From contig NZ_QPKV01000006.1 of NCBI RefSeq assembly GCF_003339865.1, positions 248,001-312,000 of the forward strand: DNA of 64,000 nucleotides. Reading direction: 5' to 3'. Shown here in pieces: positions 35,744-45,829 of the stretch. The stretch is from Pedobacter chinensis (lineage in GTDB: Bacteria > Bacteroidota > Bacteroidia > Sphingobacteriales > Sphingobacteriaceae). The notes under the pieces are model-generated. The model worked only from the letters and a program-made list of their open reading frames with translations, was not told the DNA's origin and did no database searches. Position 1 is the stretch's first letter, and each line of letters opens with the position of its first letter. The position numbers and the translations under genes were made by a program.

Positions 35744-38158
35744 ATGAATACCAATGTAATACAGATACATAAAAACGAGTGTATACATTGCCAGGTAGAA
35801 TCTACACTATCTTTTCGCCCCCTTGTGGAGTATTTAAAAGGTAGATTGAAAACAGAAAAATCAGTAAAATCTGAATTTTATAGGTTTTTACTTCAAAAAA
35901 TTGAAAAAGATGATATGCTTCTGAATAGCGTAAGCGCAGAAGAATTATCGAAATATAAAGATACATTAGAATTAATTTTTACCATTCTTACACCTTTAAT
36001 GGGGGATGAGGATGATTTGTTTTGGGCGTTGAGCACACCAATTCCTGATCAGATTTTTTTTAGTACCAATGCTTTTTATAAATTTTTTAAAGATCACGAT
36101 CCTAAAAACAAGGTTAATAAAGATAGCGAGCCTGTAGAGAAAAAACAGCTCAAATTTATCTATAACACTATTTTAAATCGCTTTTACAATTTTACCTCGG
36201 TAATCAAAAACGAGATCATTTATGGTCACCTTAATCAGGAAACCAAGCTTACGCAATACTATAATATCCAAACTGACACCAAGTTTGTGGATATTAAACA
36301 TAAAGGTAAACTACCTGAACTTAATTTTGAAGAACTGGGACAATGCTTTCAGGACAATAATGAGCTGGAATACCTGATGAACAATCTTCCTTTGAAAGAT
36401 TTTCATTTTGAAGGTTTCAGCATCATTTCTATAACTGATGTTACTCTTCAACATTCCATTGATGGTATTCGCGATGCTTTGGTTAATCATAATTACCAAA
36501 CAGAGGCATATGCTCATGTGATTCAGGCGTTAAAAAGCTTAAGTGGCGATGGAAATTTAGAGTTTGGTTTAATGCCATTCTTAACGGTAAATAATAAGCT
36601 GGTTTTTGATAATAAGGAATTTTCACAAAGCATGCTGATCAATTCGGCAAAAGCATCAAACCTGGAAGAAGAAGTTTTTTATTCATTGGTTGATAAATAT
36701 AAAGAAAATCCCAGGGCAATTTTTGTAAGTGCTATTAATGATGATCAAATTTCTAAAGATCCGTTTTTAAGGGTTTTAAAAGAAGCTGGTGTTTGTTCTT
36801 ATTCCGTGCTGCCTGTTTATTACAATATGCAGTTAGCAGGTGTATTGGAAGTATATTCAAGCCAGGAAGTGTTGGTTGATGATAAGTTATTGTCAAGATT
36901 ACGCCCAGCCATGCCATTGATTGGTCAGCTTTTTCAGTATAGTATTGAAGAGTTTGATGCTAAAATGGATGAGGTTTTGATGGATAAGTTTACAGCTTTG
37001 CAGCCATCTGTTCAATGGAAATTTAATGAAGCTGTATGGCATTTTCTTCAAAGCCAAAACAGCAACAATAAAGTAAAGGAAATTGAAACGGTTACCTTTA
37101 AACATATGTATCCGTTATTTGGTGCAATAGATATTCGCAACTCTACAACAGAGCGAAATAAGGCATTAAAAGATGATTTGCAGGTGTTGTTGAATAGTCT
37201 GATTGATGCATTAAAAGCCATTCGTAAAACGGTTACCTTAGAACTTACCGATAAATTGCTCTTCAATTGTAAGGATTGGATTAAACGCATTGGTAGTTTT
37301 GCTTCTTCAAATGAAGAAAATCAGCTTAATGAATTTTTAGAGATCGAAGTTTATCCATTTCTTTCGATCATTAAAGGAAACTATCCTGAAACAGCAGAAA
37401 TTGTTGACAAATATTTTGAGGTGATCGTTCCTGAAACGGGTGCTGCTTATGCCAATCGCCGGCAGCTTGAAGTTTCCATGCAATTAATCAATACAGAGGT
37501 TAGTCAGCATTTGGAAAAATCACAGGCGAATCTCCAGGCTTCGTATCCTTGTTATTTTGCCAAGTTCAGAACCGATGGGGTAGAATATGATATTTATATC
37601 GGGCAGGAAATTGCGCCAGAGAGACCTTTTGATTTGCTGTATTTGAAGAATATTCGTTTGTGGCAATTAACTTCAATGGTTGATATTGCCCGTTTATCAA
37701 AAGGACTGATCAATGAAATGCCTCGTCCGTTGGAAACCACTCAGTTGATTTTCATTCATTCAAATGCTATTGATATCAGCTTTAGAAATGATGAGCGTCG
37801 TTTTGATGTGGAGGGTGCTTACAATATCCGCTATGAAGTGGTTAAAAAACGGATTGATAAGGTGTTGATCAAAGGAACCGATGAGCGCTTAACGCAACCA
37901 CATAAAATTTCAATGGTTTATTTCAATCCGGATGAAGCCAAAGAATATATGGAATACATTAAGTACATGCAGGTTCAAGGTTATTTAAATGACGATTTAG
38001 AGCAGCTTGAACTGGATGAATTACAAGGTGTTTCTGGTTTGAAAGCTTTAAGGGTTGGTGTTAAGTATCTGGATAACCAGAAAGATGCTCCAAAAAAGTT
38101 AAAGCCTAAGGAATTGAAATCAATTGAAAAAGAGATCGCCAAAATGCTCCAACATTAA
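35744..38158 (+). CDS. Large GAF-like cytosolic protein of unknown function
   Basis: An 804-residue soluble protein. It starts with a possible metal-binding pair (Cys13 and Cys16 in NECIHCQ). A GAF-like sensor domain is suggested at about 280-390 (NPRAIFVSAIN, CSYSVLPVYYNMQLAGVLEV). A following segment reads YPLFGAIDIRNSTTERNKAL, which recalls the first metal-binding strand of class III nucleotide cyclases, although the rest does not clearly match. It is helical otherwise and ends in a basic tail (KKLKPKELKSIEKEIAKMLQ). I know it only as a conserved Bacteroidota GAF-containing family. It is monocistronic, ending before a terminator. Confidence 0.6.
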   Translation: MNTNVIQIHKNECIHCQVESTLSFRPLVEYLKGRLKTEKSVKSEFYRFLLQKIEKDDMLLNSVSAEELSKYKDTLELIFTILTPLMGDEDDLFWALSTPIPDQIFFSTNAFYKFFKDHDPKNKVNKDSEPVEKKQLKFIYNTILNRFYNFTSVIKNEIIYGHLNQETKLTQYYNIQTDTKFVDIKHKGKLPELNFEELGQCFQDNNELEYLMNNLPLKDFHFEGFSIISITDVTLQHSIDGIRDALVNHNYQTEAYAHVIQALKSLSGDGNLEFGLMPFLTVNNKLVFDNKEFSQSMLINSAKASNLEEEVFYSLVDKYKENPRAIFVSAINDDQISKDPFLRVLKEAGVCSYSVLPVYYNMQLAGVLEVYSSQEVLVDDKLLSRLRPAMPLIGQLFQYSIEEFDAKMDEVLMDKFTALQPSVQWKFNEAVWHFLQSQNSNNKVKEIETVTFKHMYPLFGAIDIRNSTTERNKALKDDLQVLLNSLIDALKAIRKTVTLELTDKLLFNCKDWIKRIGSFASSNEENQLNEFLEIEVYPFLSIIKGNYPETAEIVDKYFEVIVPETGAAYANRRQLEVSMQLINTEVSQHLEKSQANLQASYPCYFAKFRTDGVEYDIYIGQEIAPERPFDLLYLKNIRLWQLTSMVDIARLSKGLINEMPRPLETTQLIFIHSNAIDISFRNDERRFDVEGAYNIRYEVVKKRIDKVLIKGTDERLTQPHKISMVYFNPDEAKEYMEYIKYMQVQGYLNDDLEQLELDELQGVSGLKALRVGVKYLDNQKDAPKKLKPKELKSIEKEIAKMLQH

Positions 38159-38246
38159 AACAATATCATTGATCGTATGAGGTTGTCCAAAACGACTCTT
38201 TAGGCCGTGATTCCCAACTTGATTGGGTTATGTTAATGTTAAAAAC

Positions 38247-38280
38247 AAAAAGCTTTCTGAATTAAATCAGAAAGCTTTTT
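38247..38280. terminator. Bidirectional hairpin terminator
   Basis: A 14-base perfect stem AAAAAGCTTTCTGA with its complement, loop ATTAAA. A-run on one side and T-run on the other, located between the convergent 804-aa gene and the GIN-domain gene. It can serve both. Confidence 0.9.
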
Positions 38281-38301
38281 CATTTGTGTGTTTTTATACT
38301 A

Positions 38302-38904
38302 TTAGTTATTCGATGCAATTTCTTTTTCAACTGCTACAGTTTCAACTGAACTGATGTTTGTTTTCAAAGCTGCAAATTTATCGATAGTTAATTTTTGAGT
38401 TTTGCCCATAACCAAAGTGTGGCTATCAGTAGATCCGCTTAATTTCAAATCGGCATTATCTTTAATTACAGTATATAAGCCTTCGGTGCTGGTATTGATA
38501 TCTGCATGAGCATTTCCTTTTAAAAAGATTTGAAGATATTGAGTTGTTAGTTTACCTTCGGTTTTAACAATTGCATTTTCTGATGCTTCGATTCTGAAAA
38601 TGTCTTTTACATAAACCACTACTTTTGTTAATCCTTTATCTGAAGATGAAATTTTAAGATTGTCACCATCTTGAATAATTTTAGCACTTCCAACATTATC
38701 CTCGGCATAAGAAACGCCTGCTGAACTCCTTTGTACTAAAGTAACTTCTACATTTCCTTTTACAGAAACTCTTTTAAAAGTACCTACTGTTGAAACTTTT
38801 ACCGGTGCTTTTTCTGTAGCAGAAACACTGGTTGAAAATACGCCTGCAGATAAAACAATTGCAGTTAATGAAGATGCAATTAGGGTTTTGATTGAAGTTT
38901 TCAT
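38302..38904 (-). CDS. GIN-domain (DUF2807) secreted protein
   Basis: A 200-residue secreted protein: signal peptide MKTSIKTLIASSLTAIVLSA to about residue 30, then the auto-transporter adhesin head GIN/DUF2807 repeats. These are visible as regular beta-strand steps: FKRVSVKGNVEVTLVQ, IIQDGDNLKISSSD, FRIEASENAIVKTEGK, LQIFLKGNAHADINTS and DNADLKLSGSTDSH. Such beta-solenoids are common in Bacteroidota and are of unknown role, with adhesion or envelope stress proposed. Its downstream side carries the shared terminator. Confidence 0.88.
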   Translation of the reverse strand: MKTSIKTLIASSLTAIVLSAGVFSTSVSATEKAPVKVSTVGTFKRVSVKGNVEVTLVQRSSAGVSYAEDNVGSAKIIQDGDNLKISSSDKGLTKVVVYVKDIFRIEASENAIVKTEGKLTTQYLQIFLKGNAHADINTSTEGLYTVIKDNADLKLSGSTDSHTLVMGKTQKLTIDKFAALKTNISSVETVAVEKEIASNN

Positions 38905-39172
38905 AATGTTTTGTATTTAATAATTAAATGTTAATTAATTGTTATTGAATTGTTTAAGTTTTTTTGTTATTGTTTTGTAGATAAGACGCCGCTACCGGAA
39001 AAACGTTGCAAGGCTTTTATCGCTTTTATACCACTCACATGTAATACTCGACGAACGGGCATTAATTCAAGACGAAAACCTGATTTATTTTTACTGATTG
39101 TAAAAAAAATCTGAATTTGGCATAGGTTATTCTTTTTTTTTATATTTAGAAAATAATATTCCTATATATTTT

Positions 39173-39529
39173 ATGAAGAAAAAGGTTGTACTTGTTCAGG
39201 ATAATAAAGATATCTTAGATATCATGGACGAAGTATTGGAGGAGGAGGGTTTTGAGGTTACAGCATCGTTAACCACAGAACCGATTGAGAAAATTGACGA
39301 AATCGAACCAGATGTTGTTGTGGTAGATGATCATATTAAAGGAAAAAAGAAAGGATCGGAAGTAATTAAAGAACTGAAATCTGATCCTGAAACTGAAGAT
39401 GTATCTGCTGTTTTAACCTCTACATCTAATGATTTGCCTCAACAAGCACAAGATTGCAAAGCGGATGATTATATCGAAAAACCATTTGATATTGATCATA
39501 TGGTTGATGTAGTCAAGAAAAACAGTTGA
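39173..39529 (+). CDS. Single-domain response regulator (receiver only)
   Basis: A 118-residue stand-alone receiver. The phosphoacceptor Asp is in PDVVVVDDHIKG and the Lys in DDYIEKPFDIDHM. The first acidic pair is weak (VLVQDNKD instead of VxxVDDE), which may lower metal binding or phosphorylation. There is no output domain and no kinase next to it. Neighbours are gene-free on both sides. Confidence 0.82.
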   Translation: MKKKVVLVQDNKDILDIMDEVLEEEGFEVTASLTTEPIEKIDEIEPDVVVVDDHIKGKKKGSEVIKELKSDPETEDVSAVLTSTSNDLPQQAQDCKADDYIEKPFDIDHMVDVVKKNS

Positions 39530-39718
39530 TTTCTTCAATTTTACAAGAAACCAAAGTACATGATTATCCTTGTCTTATCGGTTATATACCTTTTATAGAC
39601 TCAGCCACTTATCCTAAATGCATTGCCAGATAGGCATTTCTTAATCATATTTTAGCGTGATTTTTGGATGTTACATGCTGGTTATCATTTATTTAATCAT
39701 CCAAATTATGTAAAACTA

Positions 39719-39868
39719 CCGTCATTGCTGCGAGGTTTTTTTCAAAACCGCGGCAATCTGTCCGTGCGGGGTTTTGTCATTTGCACTATCTGTCATCAAC
39801 ACATCCCCCCATACCAGCAGATTGCTTCAATCCACCGCACAGGCACTTTTCTTCATTCGCAATGACGG
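39719..39868. repeat. Long imperfect palindrome with CCGTCATTGC ends (MITE-like)
   Basis: The 150-base segment begins CCGTCATTGC and ends with its exact complement GCAATGACGG. A second inner pair GCAATCTG / CAGATTGC lies further in, so most of it can fold into one long hairpin. It is more GC-rich than its AT-rich surroundings. The words match a dispersed non-coding repeat known from many bacteria (CGTCATTGCGAG type). No gene is seen in 39530-40154 besides it. Confidence 0.7.
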
Positions 39869-40154
39869 GGCTTGGCGGAATCGTTGCTGTAAAGGCTTAA
39901 GAGCCAAATCTCAGGTCATTTAGCTTTAAGTTATTTTTTCATGCCTATGAATTAAATGAAACATCGCTCTCTGCGAAGATCAGCATCATTTGAAAGAACT
40001 GGTTCTTTACCTCCTACTATACAGTAGTTTTTTAAAAAAAAATTAATCGATTGACAGCTAATTAATTTAGTTATCTGTTGAGATTTAAATTTCTTTTATG
40101 CTAAAAATATTAGTATTATTGTTCTGTAAATGGAATAAGTAAAAACACAAAGAT

Positions 40155-41009
40155 ATGATCCAGTTAAGCGATTTTTTATATGGTAAAATGGAGTTTTCGC
40201 AATTGTTTGCTGATCTTTTAAATACAGATGCTTTAAAAAGGTTGGCTGGCATTCATCAAAGTGGGGCAATTTTTTTAGTCAATCCCGATATTTGCCATTC
40301 CCGTTTAGAGCATGCCATTGGAGTAATGATGTTGATCAGGAAATTGGGTGGATCGGAGTTGGAGCAAATTGCCGGTCTATTACATGATATTTCTCATACT
40401 GCTTTCTCTCACGTAGGCGATTATGTTTTTGATTATTTGGAAGAAGATTATCATGAAAAAGTTTTTGCTGAAGTTTTATGTAGATCTGAAATTCCTGATG
40501 TTTTATTGAAACATGGTTACAGTATAAACCAGATTTTATATGGAACATTTGATATTTTAGAGCAACCTATGCCCTCGCTTTGTGCAGATCGACTTGACTA
40601 TACTTTACGTGATGGAGTTTATGGAGGCATTATTTCACGTCAACGTGCCCGGGAATTTCTTAATTCAATAGTTTTGAAGGATGGGAAAATTGCCGTAAAA
40701 GCAGAAATTGAAGTTGCCTGGATTAATGATGCTTTTGAAAAACTGAATAATGAAATGTTCAAATTGCCACTTCATTTATATGCGAATGGAAAAATGGCAG
40801 AACTAATTAAAAAGCTCTTGAACAAAGGAATGCTTGTGGAAAGTGATCTGTTTAAAACTGATACACTTTTGTTGAATAAAATCAGAACTACTTATGCTGG
40901 TTATGAAGCCATAAAATCAATAAAACAACTTCGGGGTTTCGCAGAATTTATGCGACATGGAGCCGTGCCCAAAGTAAAATCAAGAACTTTGAGCGCAATG
41001 CTGGTTTAA
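40155..41009 (+). CDS. HD-domain hydrolase (dGTPase-like)
   Basis: A 284-residue HD protein of the dNTP triphosphohydrolase-like group. It shows the first His in HSRLEHAIGVMMLIRKLG, HD in GLLHDISHTAFSHVGDYVFD, then the EEDYHEKVFAEVL segment and DRLDYTLRDGVYGG with the late Asp. The deoxynucleotide specificity is inferred from the family, not visible. The last 12 codons and the stop (VKSRTLSAMLV) are copied three more times in the tandem repeats immediately downstream. The gene appears monocistronic. Confidence 0.88.
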   Translation: MIQLSDFLYGKMEFSQLFADLLNTDALKRLAGIHQSGAIFLVNPDICHSRLEHAIGVMMLIRKLGGSELEQIAGLLHDISHTAFSHVGDYVFDYLEEDYHEKVFAEVLCRSEIPDVLLKHGYSINQILYGTFDILEQPMPSLCADRLDYTLRDGVYGGIISRQRAREFLNSIVLKDGKIAVKAEIEVAWINDAFEKLNNEMFKLPLHLYANGKMAELIKKLLNKGMLVESDLFKTDTLLLNKIRTTYAGYEAIKSIKQLRGFAEFMRHGAVPKVKSRTLSAMLV

Positions 41010-41465
41010 AGTTATTCGTTTTTCTTCTATGGTGCCCCGCCGACCGAAGGCATTTAAATTAAAACCAGTAAACTCCTTTGAAGTAAAATCAAGAACTTTG
41101 AGCGCAATGCTGGTTTAAAGTTATTCGTTTTTCTTCTATGGTGTCCCGCCGACTGGAGGCATTTAAATTAAAACCAGTAAACTCCTTTGATTTCGGTTGG
41201 TGGGACACCAACCGATAGGTAAAAGAACTTTGAGCGCAATGCTGGTTTAAAGTTATTCGTTTTTCTTCTATGGTGCCCCGCCGACCGAAGGCATTTAAAT
41301 TAAAACCAGTAAACTCCTTTGAAGTAAAATCAAGAACTTTGAGCGCAATGCTGGTTTAAAGTTATTCGTTTTCTTCTATGGTGCCCCGCCGACCGGAGGT
41401 ATTTAAATTAAAACCAGTAAACTCCTTTGATTTCGGTTGGTGGGACACCAACCGATAGGTAAAAT
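40973..41465. repeat. Tandem duplication containing the HD gene's 3' end
   Basis: The sequence GTAAAATCAAGAACTTTGAG to CTCCTTTGA is repeated with a 110-base period (40973 and 41083). A unit of about 241 bases containing two such copies is itself repeated (from about 40984 and 41225). Each sub-unit holds the last codons and stop of the HD gene. Each large unit ends in a short perfect hairpin GGTTGGTG-GGA-CACCAACC (about 41197 and 41437). Confidence 0.85.
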
Positions 41466-41627
41466 TGTTATCTGGTCACTAAGGGAAAAATCGGTAGCGG
41501 ATTATATCATTCTATAGGTATTCAACCTTGACAATCCTTAATGAGCCGCTACCGATCTAGGTAATCTTTTAATCCTAAAATATAAATTCAAATCATATAT
41601 TTTAGAGAAGCACAAATCTAAAGGACA

Positions 41628-41724
41628 ATTGTTTTTCTTCTATCGGTTGGTGTCCCACCGGACATTAAAAAAGCCAGTAAACTCCTCTAATTTCGTTTGG
41701 CGGGACACCAACCAACAGGTAAAA
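41628..41724. repeat. Diverged copy of the hairpin repeat element
   Basis: A further relative of the units just upstream: TTCTATCGGTTGGTGTCCC at one end and GCGGGACACCAACCAACAGG at the other, with GCCAGTAAACTCCTC in the middle. The ends are near-perfect complements (GGTTGGTGTCCC / GGGACACCAACC), so this copy shows the element as an imperfect palindrome of roughly 90 bases. Confidence 0.7.
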
Positions 41725-41802
41725 AATTATGATATAGCTGACTAATAATCACTGATTAAAACTTTCCATTACTGAGGGTGTTTTATTTTAAATTAATCTA
41801 AA

Positions 41803-42015
41803 ATGAAAAATCAAAAACAAGATCAGCTAAAACAGAAAGCATCATTCACTGAGCAGAATAAAATGAATCCCTCCAAAGGGCTTGACAATTGGAATGATCG
41901 TTTGGATGAAAACCTGGAGCCAAAAGATCATAACGATACGCTTGCAGATGATAAGGCTAAAGATTTTTCTGAAAAATTTGGAAGTGGTGATCAGTCAGAC
42001 GAAATAAATGACTGA
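41803..42015 (+). CDS. Small hydrophilic hypothetical protein
   Basis: A 70-residue, very hydrophilic, probably disordered protein rich in Lys, Asp, Asn and Gln (MKNQKQDQLKQKASFTEQNK; KGLDNWNDRLDENLEPKDHN). It has no hydrophobic core. It resembles in style small stress-related proteins of Bacteroidota, but I do not recognise it. It is isolated, with 290 gene-free bases downstream. Confidence 0.55.
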   Translation: MKNQKQDQLKQKASFTEQNKMNPSKGLDNWNDRLDENLEPKDHNDTLADDKAKDFSEKFGSGDQSDEIND

Positions 42016-42335
42016 ATATTTTACCAATGATTTATAATATCTTAAATTAAAGCGGGCTTTATGCCTTTGAATCTTTTTATTTGATTGTTCAAATCAATTA
42101 TATCGTTTAAATGGGTTAAATACCAATAGATGGTAGTTATAAATAGATTCACTTGCCTTTTTAGATATTCAAATTTTTTTACACAAACCTCTTTCTTTAT
42201 TACACGAAATAAAGTTTTTGCGCTTTTTTAATTGTTAATTTTTGTGAAAGATATTTTCTTGTATATTAGAAATAGTATATTGCATATCTATTTTTGATAT
42301 AAAATGTGCAACAATTCTCAATTAGGCTAATAGCA

Positions 42336-45300
42336 ATGAAGCGGGCCGGATTATTAGCTTTAATTATATTTTTATCGGTTTCATTACGTTCTTTTGCTCA
42401 AAATGTTTCTAATGAAGGGACCGATTTTTGGGCTGTTTTTCCTACGCATGTTCCTGCTCAGAACAGTTTGGCAAATATTGCAGTATTTGTTACATCTAAA
42501 TTTAAAACCCAGGTAACGGTAAGTTGTGGAGCATGGTCTCAATTAAAAGAAATTCCAGCTAATACAGCAATTCAATTTGATGTTCCCAGAGCTTCTGCTT
42601 ATATAGAGGATTATGAATCAAACACTAATCTTATCAACCGGGCAATCCGGATCAAAGTAACCGATGGTTTACCAAAGGTTTCTGCATATGCTCATATTTA
42701 TGGCAGGGCAAGGTCTGCAGCATCGTTAATTCTTCCCTTTGAAACACTGGGACAAACCTATTATTCAATGAATTATACCCAATCTTTTGAGGGTAAAAAT
42801 TATCTGGCAATAGTTGCGGCAGAAGATAATACCAGTGTTTTGATTCATGATAAGGCAGGAAACGTGATTCCTGTTACGCTCGCTAATGCTGGAGATGTGT
42901 ATGAGTATATGGCTGGCAGCAGCGACTTAACCGGTGTTTATGTAGAAACCGATCCTGCAAAATCATCATGCAAAAGATTTGCTGCTTTTTCAGGAACATC
43001 AGTTGTAATGATAGGAGGGTGTACCGGATCTCAGGATCCTTTATATCAGCAACTTTATCCAACGGTAAGCTGGGGGCGTAATTATGGCGTGGTTCCTTTT
43101 AAGGATAGAAGGTATATTTTGAGAATTCTTGCGCAAGAAGATAATACTACAGTTAATTATAATGGTATTTATATTACTTTAAATAAAGGGCAATTTCATG
43201 AAAGTGGTTTTTTAGCGCAGTCAACATTCGTATCAGCCGATAAATTAATTAGTGTTGCCCAATATTCCTTAACCCAAAATTGTTCATCGGCAACGGGGGG
43301 AGCAATTATAGGTGATCCGGAAATGGTCATGTTAAATCCTGTTGAATTTAGTATCAAAGCGGTCACTGTGTTTTCTTCTGATCTGGAAGCTATTGTAGAT
43401 AAATATATCAATATCCTGATCAGAAGTAATAAGGTTAATACTTTTAAAATCAATGGGGTGGCTCCATCTGTAAACTGGTCGACCCTGGTGGGGAATGGTT
43501 CCTATTCTTATGCTCAGATTCCCGTTTCGGCAGCCAGTTTAACTTTAACTGCCGATGATGGTTTTAATGCCATTGCTTATGGTTTTGGTCAGGCAGAATC
43601 CTATTCTTACTCTGCAGGAACAAATTTATCATCAAATAATTATTTAACTGTAGTTGATGAAATCAGAAATGAAGAGAATCCTAATGGATGTATAGGACAA
43701 ACTGTGGATTTTAAGGTTAATCTGCCTTACCAGCCTGACCGAATAACGTGGACCCTGGAAGGGGGCAATCCGGAAGTTGTTAACAATCCGGTTCCTGAAA
43801 TTAAAAACGTGAATGGCCAAACGATTTATGTTTACCGCTATCCGGTAAGCAAAACTTATACAACAACAGGTGAGTATCACCTTGAAGTTGTGGCGCATGT
43901 TCCGATCACGTCTAATTGTACCACAGGGGATATAACAACCAATTATGTCTTTAACATTTATAATCTACCCACTACAGATTTTGAAACTCAATTGAGCAGC
44001 TGTGCAAATTCGGAAGTGATATTTACCGATAAAAGCAATGCTAACACCCCTGATTTTTCTATTACGAACTGGCTATGGGATTTTGGAGATGGAAGTACTT
44101 CTACTGATCAGAATCCAAAACATAAATTTGCAAAAGAAGGTAAATATAAGGTGCTGTTATCAGTTAAATCTGGTACAGGCTGCTATTCTGATCCTGTTGA
44201 AAAGGAAATAGAAATATATCCGTTGCCAGAATCGAACTTCAAAGCACCTGCAGAAACCTGTGTGAATACTGAAGTGGCCATTCAAGATTTATCAACCATC
44301 AGCAAGTCGATTTCGGCCCATTCAATAAAAGGATGGAAATGGGATTTTGGCGATCAGACGGCAGTATCAAATGAGCAAAATCCAAAACATATTTATACTA
44401 AAGCCGGAACTTATACCATCACTCTGGTAACTACTTCAGAAAAAGATTGTGTAAGTCCTGAAAAAAAATGGGATATTGTGGTGACCAATTTACCACAAGC
44501 AAATTTTACCATGCCTGATTTTTGTTTAAAAGATGCTGTTGCCACTTTTGTAAATACTGCTGTTAACGTGAGTGGTACTGATGATGGCTTAACTTACCAA
44601 TGGGATTTTGGAGATAAGTACTTAGGAGCTGCAGAACGGGCTAAAAATATTTCGAATCAAAAGGATGGTGTACATACTTATACTGTGGCCGATCACTATG
44701 AAGTTACCTTAACCATTACCAATTCGAATGGCTGTGTAAATGTAAAAAAACAGCAATTTACTGTGAATGGTTCTGTTCCAAAAGCAGATTTTGAAATTCT
44801 GGCAGATAATTCTTTTTGCAGTAATTCATTGGTGTCTATAAAAAATACTTCCACTGTAGATTTTGGAAACATTACCAAGATTGAGGTTTATCAGGATAAC
44901 ATAAACCATCCGGAGCGTTTTCAAACCTTTAATTTCCCAATTCCCGAGCAAATAGATTTGGAATATACCCCCTTTGGAACACCATATACCAGAGATTATC
45001 AAATTAAGGTTGTTGCTTACTCGGGCGGAAAATGTGCTGATTTTATCACAAAAACGGTTACCTTAAAAGCATCAGCTATACTAACTGCCGATGAAATTTT
45101 GCCGGTTTGTGAAAATGATGGCAGTATTATCATTAAACAGTTTCATGAAATTTCGGGAATAGCCGGCGATGGAGGTATTTACACCAGCGATGGAAAAGGA
45201 ATGCAGACTAACGGGACCTTTAATCCAAAAATTGCCGGAGTAGGGCCGCATAACATTACCTATACTTTTACAGCTGACAACGGGTGCAAAACTTCTTTAA

Positions 45301-45827
45301 CCAAATCTATATTTGTTAACAAATCGCCGGTTGTTAATGTAGAACCAGTTGTTTATATATTGGCTGGTGGAGAGATTAAGATTCCCACGGTGGCAGAAGG
45401 TAATGGATTGTCATATGAATGGACGCCGACAACAGGATTGAGCAATAGTAAAATTCTAAATCCCATTGCAACACCAGATCAAGATATGGAGTACACTTTA
45501 ACTGTAACCACAAACCCTGAAGGATGCAAAGCCGTAACACATGTTTCCGTAAAAGTTTTACAAGCTTTAATTCCGTCAAATGCTTTTACACCAAACGGAG
45601 ATAATATTAATGATGTTTGGATCATACAGCATTTAGAGTCATATCCTAACGCTACCGTTGAGGTTTTCAACAGAAATGGAAACCGGGTTTTCTTTAGCAA
45701 TGGATATAAAATTCCATTTGATGGTAATTTTCAAAATGAACCACTTCCTGTGGGCGTTTATTACTATATTATCAACCCAAGAAATGGAAGAAAAATTGTA
45801 ACCGGACCTCTCACTATAATCAGATAA
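42336..45827 (+). CDS. PKD-repeat type IX secretion substrate (gliding-associated C-terminal)
   Basis: A protein of about 1163 residues. Signal peptide MKRAGLLALIIFLSVSLRSF, then an N-terminal IgGFc-binding-like region (EGTDFWAVFPTHVPAQNSLA). PKD domains follow, recognisable by WDFGDGSTSTDQNPKH, WDFGDQTAVSNEQNPKH and WDFGDKY. A C-terminal sorting domain AFTPNGDNINDVWII...VEVFNRNGNRVFF...PVGVYYYII is the gliding-motility-associated type B signal for the type IX secretion system. The product should be exported and surface-bound or released. The frame opens at 42306; the ATG at 42336 gives the cleaner signal peptide. The PorP/SprF gene starts 2 bases after its stop. Confidence 0.9.
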   Translation: MKRAGLLALIIFLSVSLRSFAQNVSNEGTDFWAVFPTHVPAQNSLANIAVFVTSKFKTQVTVSCGAWSQLKEIPANTAIQFDVPRASAYIEDYESNTNLINRAIRIKVTDGLPKVSAYAHIYGRARSAASLILPFETLGQTYYSMNYTQSFEGKNYLAIVAAEDNTSVLIHDKAGNVIPVTLANAGDVYEYMAGSSDLTGVYVETDPAKSSCKRFAAFSGTSVVMIGGCTGSQDPLYQQLYPTVSWGRNYGVVPFKDRRYILRILAQEDNTTVNYNGIYITLNKGQFHESGFLAQSTFVSADKLISVAQYSLTQNCSSATGGAIIGDPEMVMLNPVEFSIKAVTVFSSDLEAIVDKYINILIRSNKVNTFKINGVAPSVNWSTLVGNGSYSYAQIPVSAASLTLTADDGFNAIAYGFGQAESYSYSAGTNLSSNNYLTVVDEIRNEENPNGCIGQTVDFKVNLPYQPDRITWTLEGGNPEVVNNPVPEIKNVNGQTIYVYRYPVSKTYTTTGEYHLEVVAHVPITSNCTTGDITTNYVFNIYNLPTTDFETQLSSCANSEVIFTDKSNANTPDFSITNWLWDFGDGSTSTDQNPKHKFAKEGKYKVLLSVKSGTGCYSDPVEKEIEIYPLPESNFKAPAETCVNTEVAIQDLSTISKSISAHSIKGWKWDFGDQTAVSNEQNPKHIYTKAGTYTITLVTTSEKDCVSPEKKWDIVVTNLPQANFTMPDFCLKDAVATFVNTAVNVSGTDDGLTYQWDFGDKYLGAAERAKNISNQKDGVHTYTVADHYEVTLTITNSNGCVNVKKQQFTVNGSVPKADFEILADNSFCSNSLVSIKNTSTVDFGNITKIEVYQDNINHPERFQTFNFPIPEQIDLEYTPFGTPYTRDYQIKVVAYSGGKCADFITKTVTLKASAILTADEILPVCENDGSIIIKQFHEISGIAGDGGIYTSDGKGMQTNGTFNPKIAGVGPHNITYTFTADNGCKTSLTKSIFVNKSPVVNVEPVVYILAGGEIKIPTVAEGNGLSYEWTPTTGLSNSKILNPIATPDQDMEYTLTVTTNPEGCKAVTHVSVKVLQALIPSNAFTPNGDNINDVWIIQHLESYPNATVEVFNRNGNRVFFSNGYKIPFDGNFQNEPLPVGVYYYIINPRNGRKIVTGPLTIIR

Positions 45828-45829
45828 AA

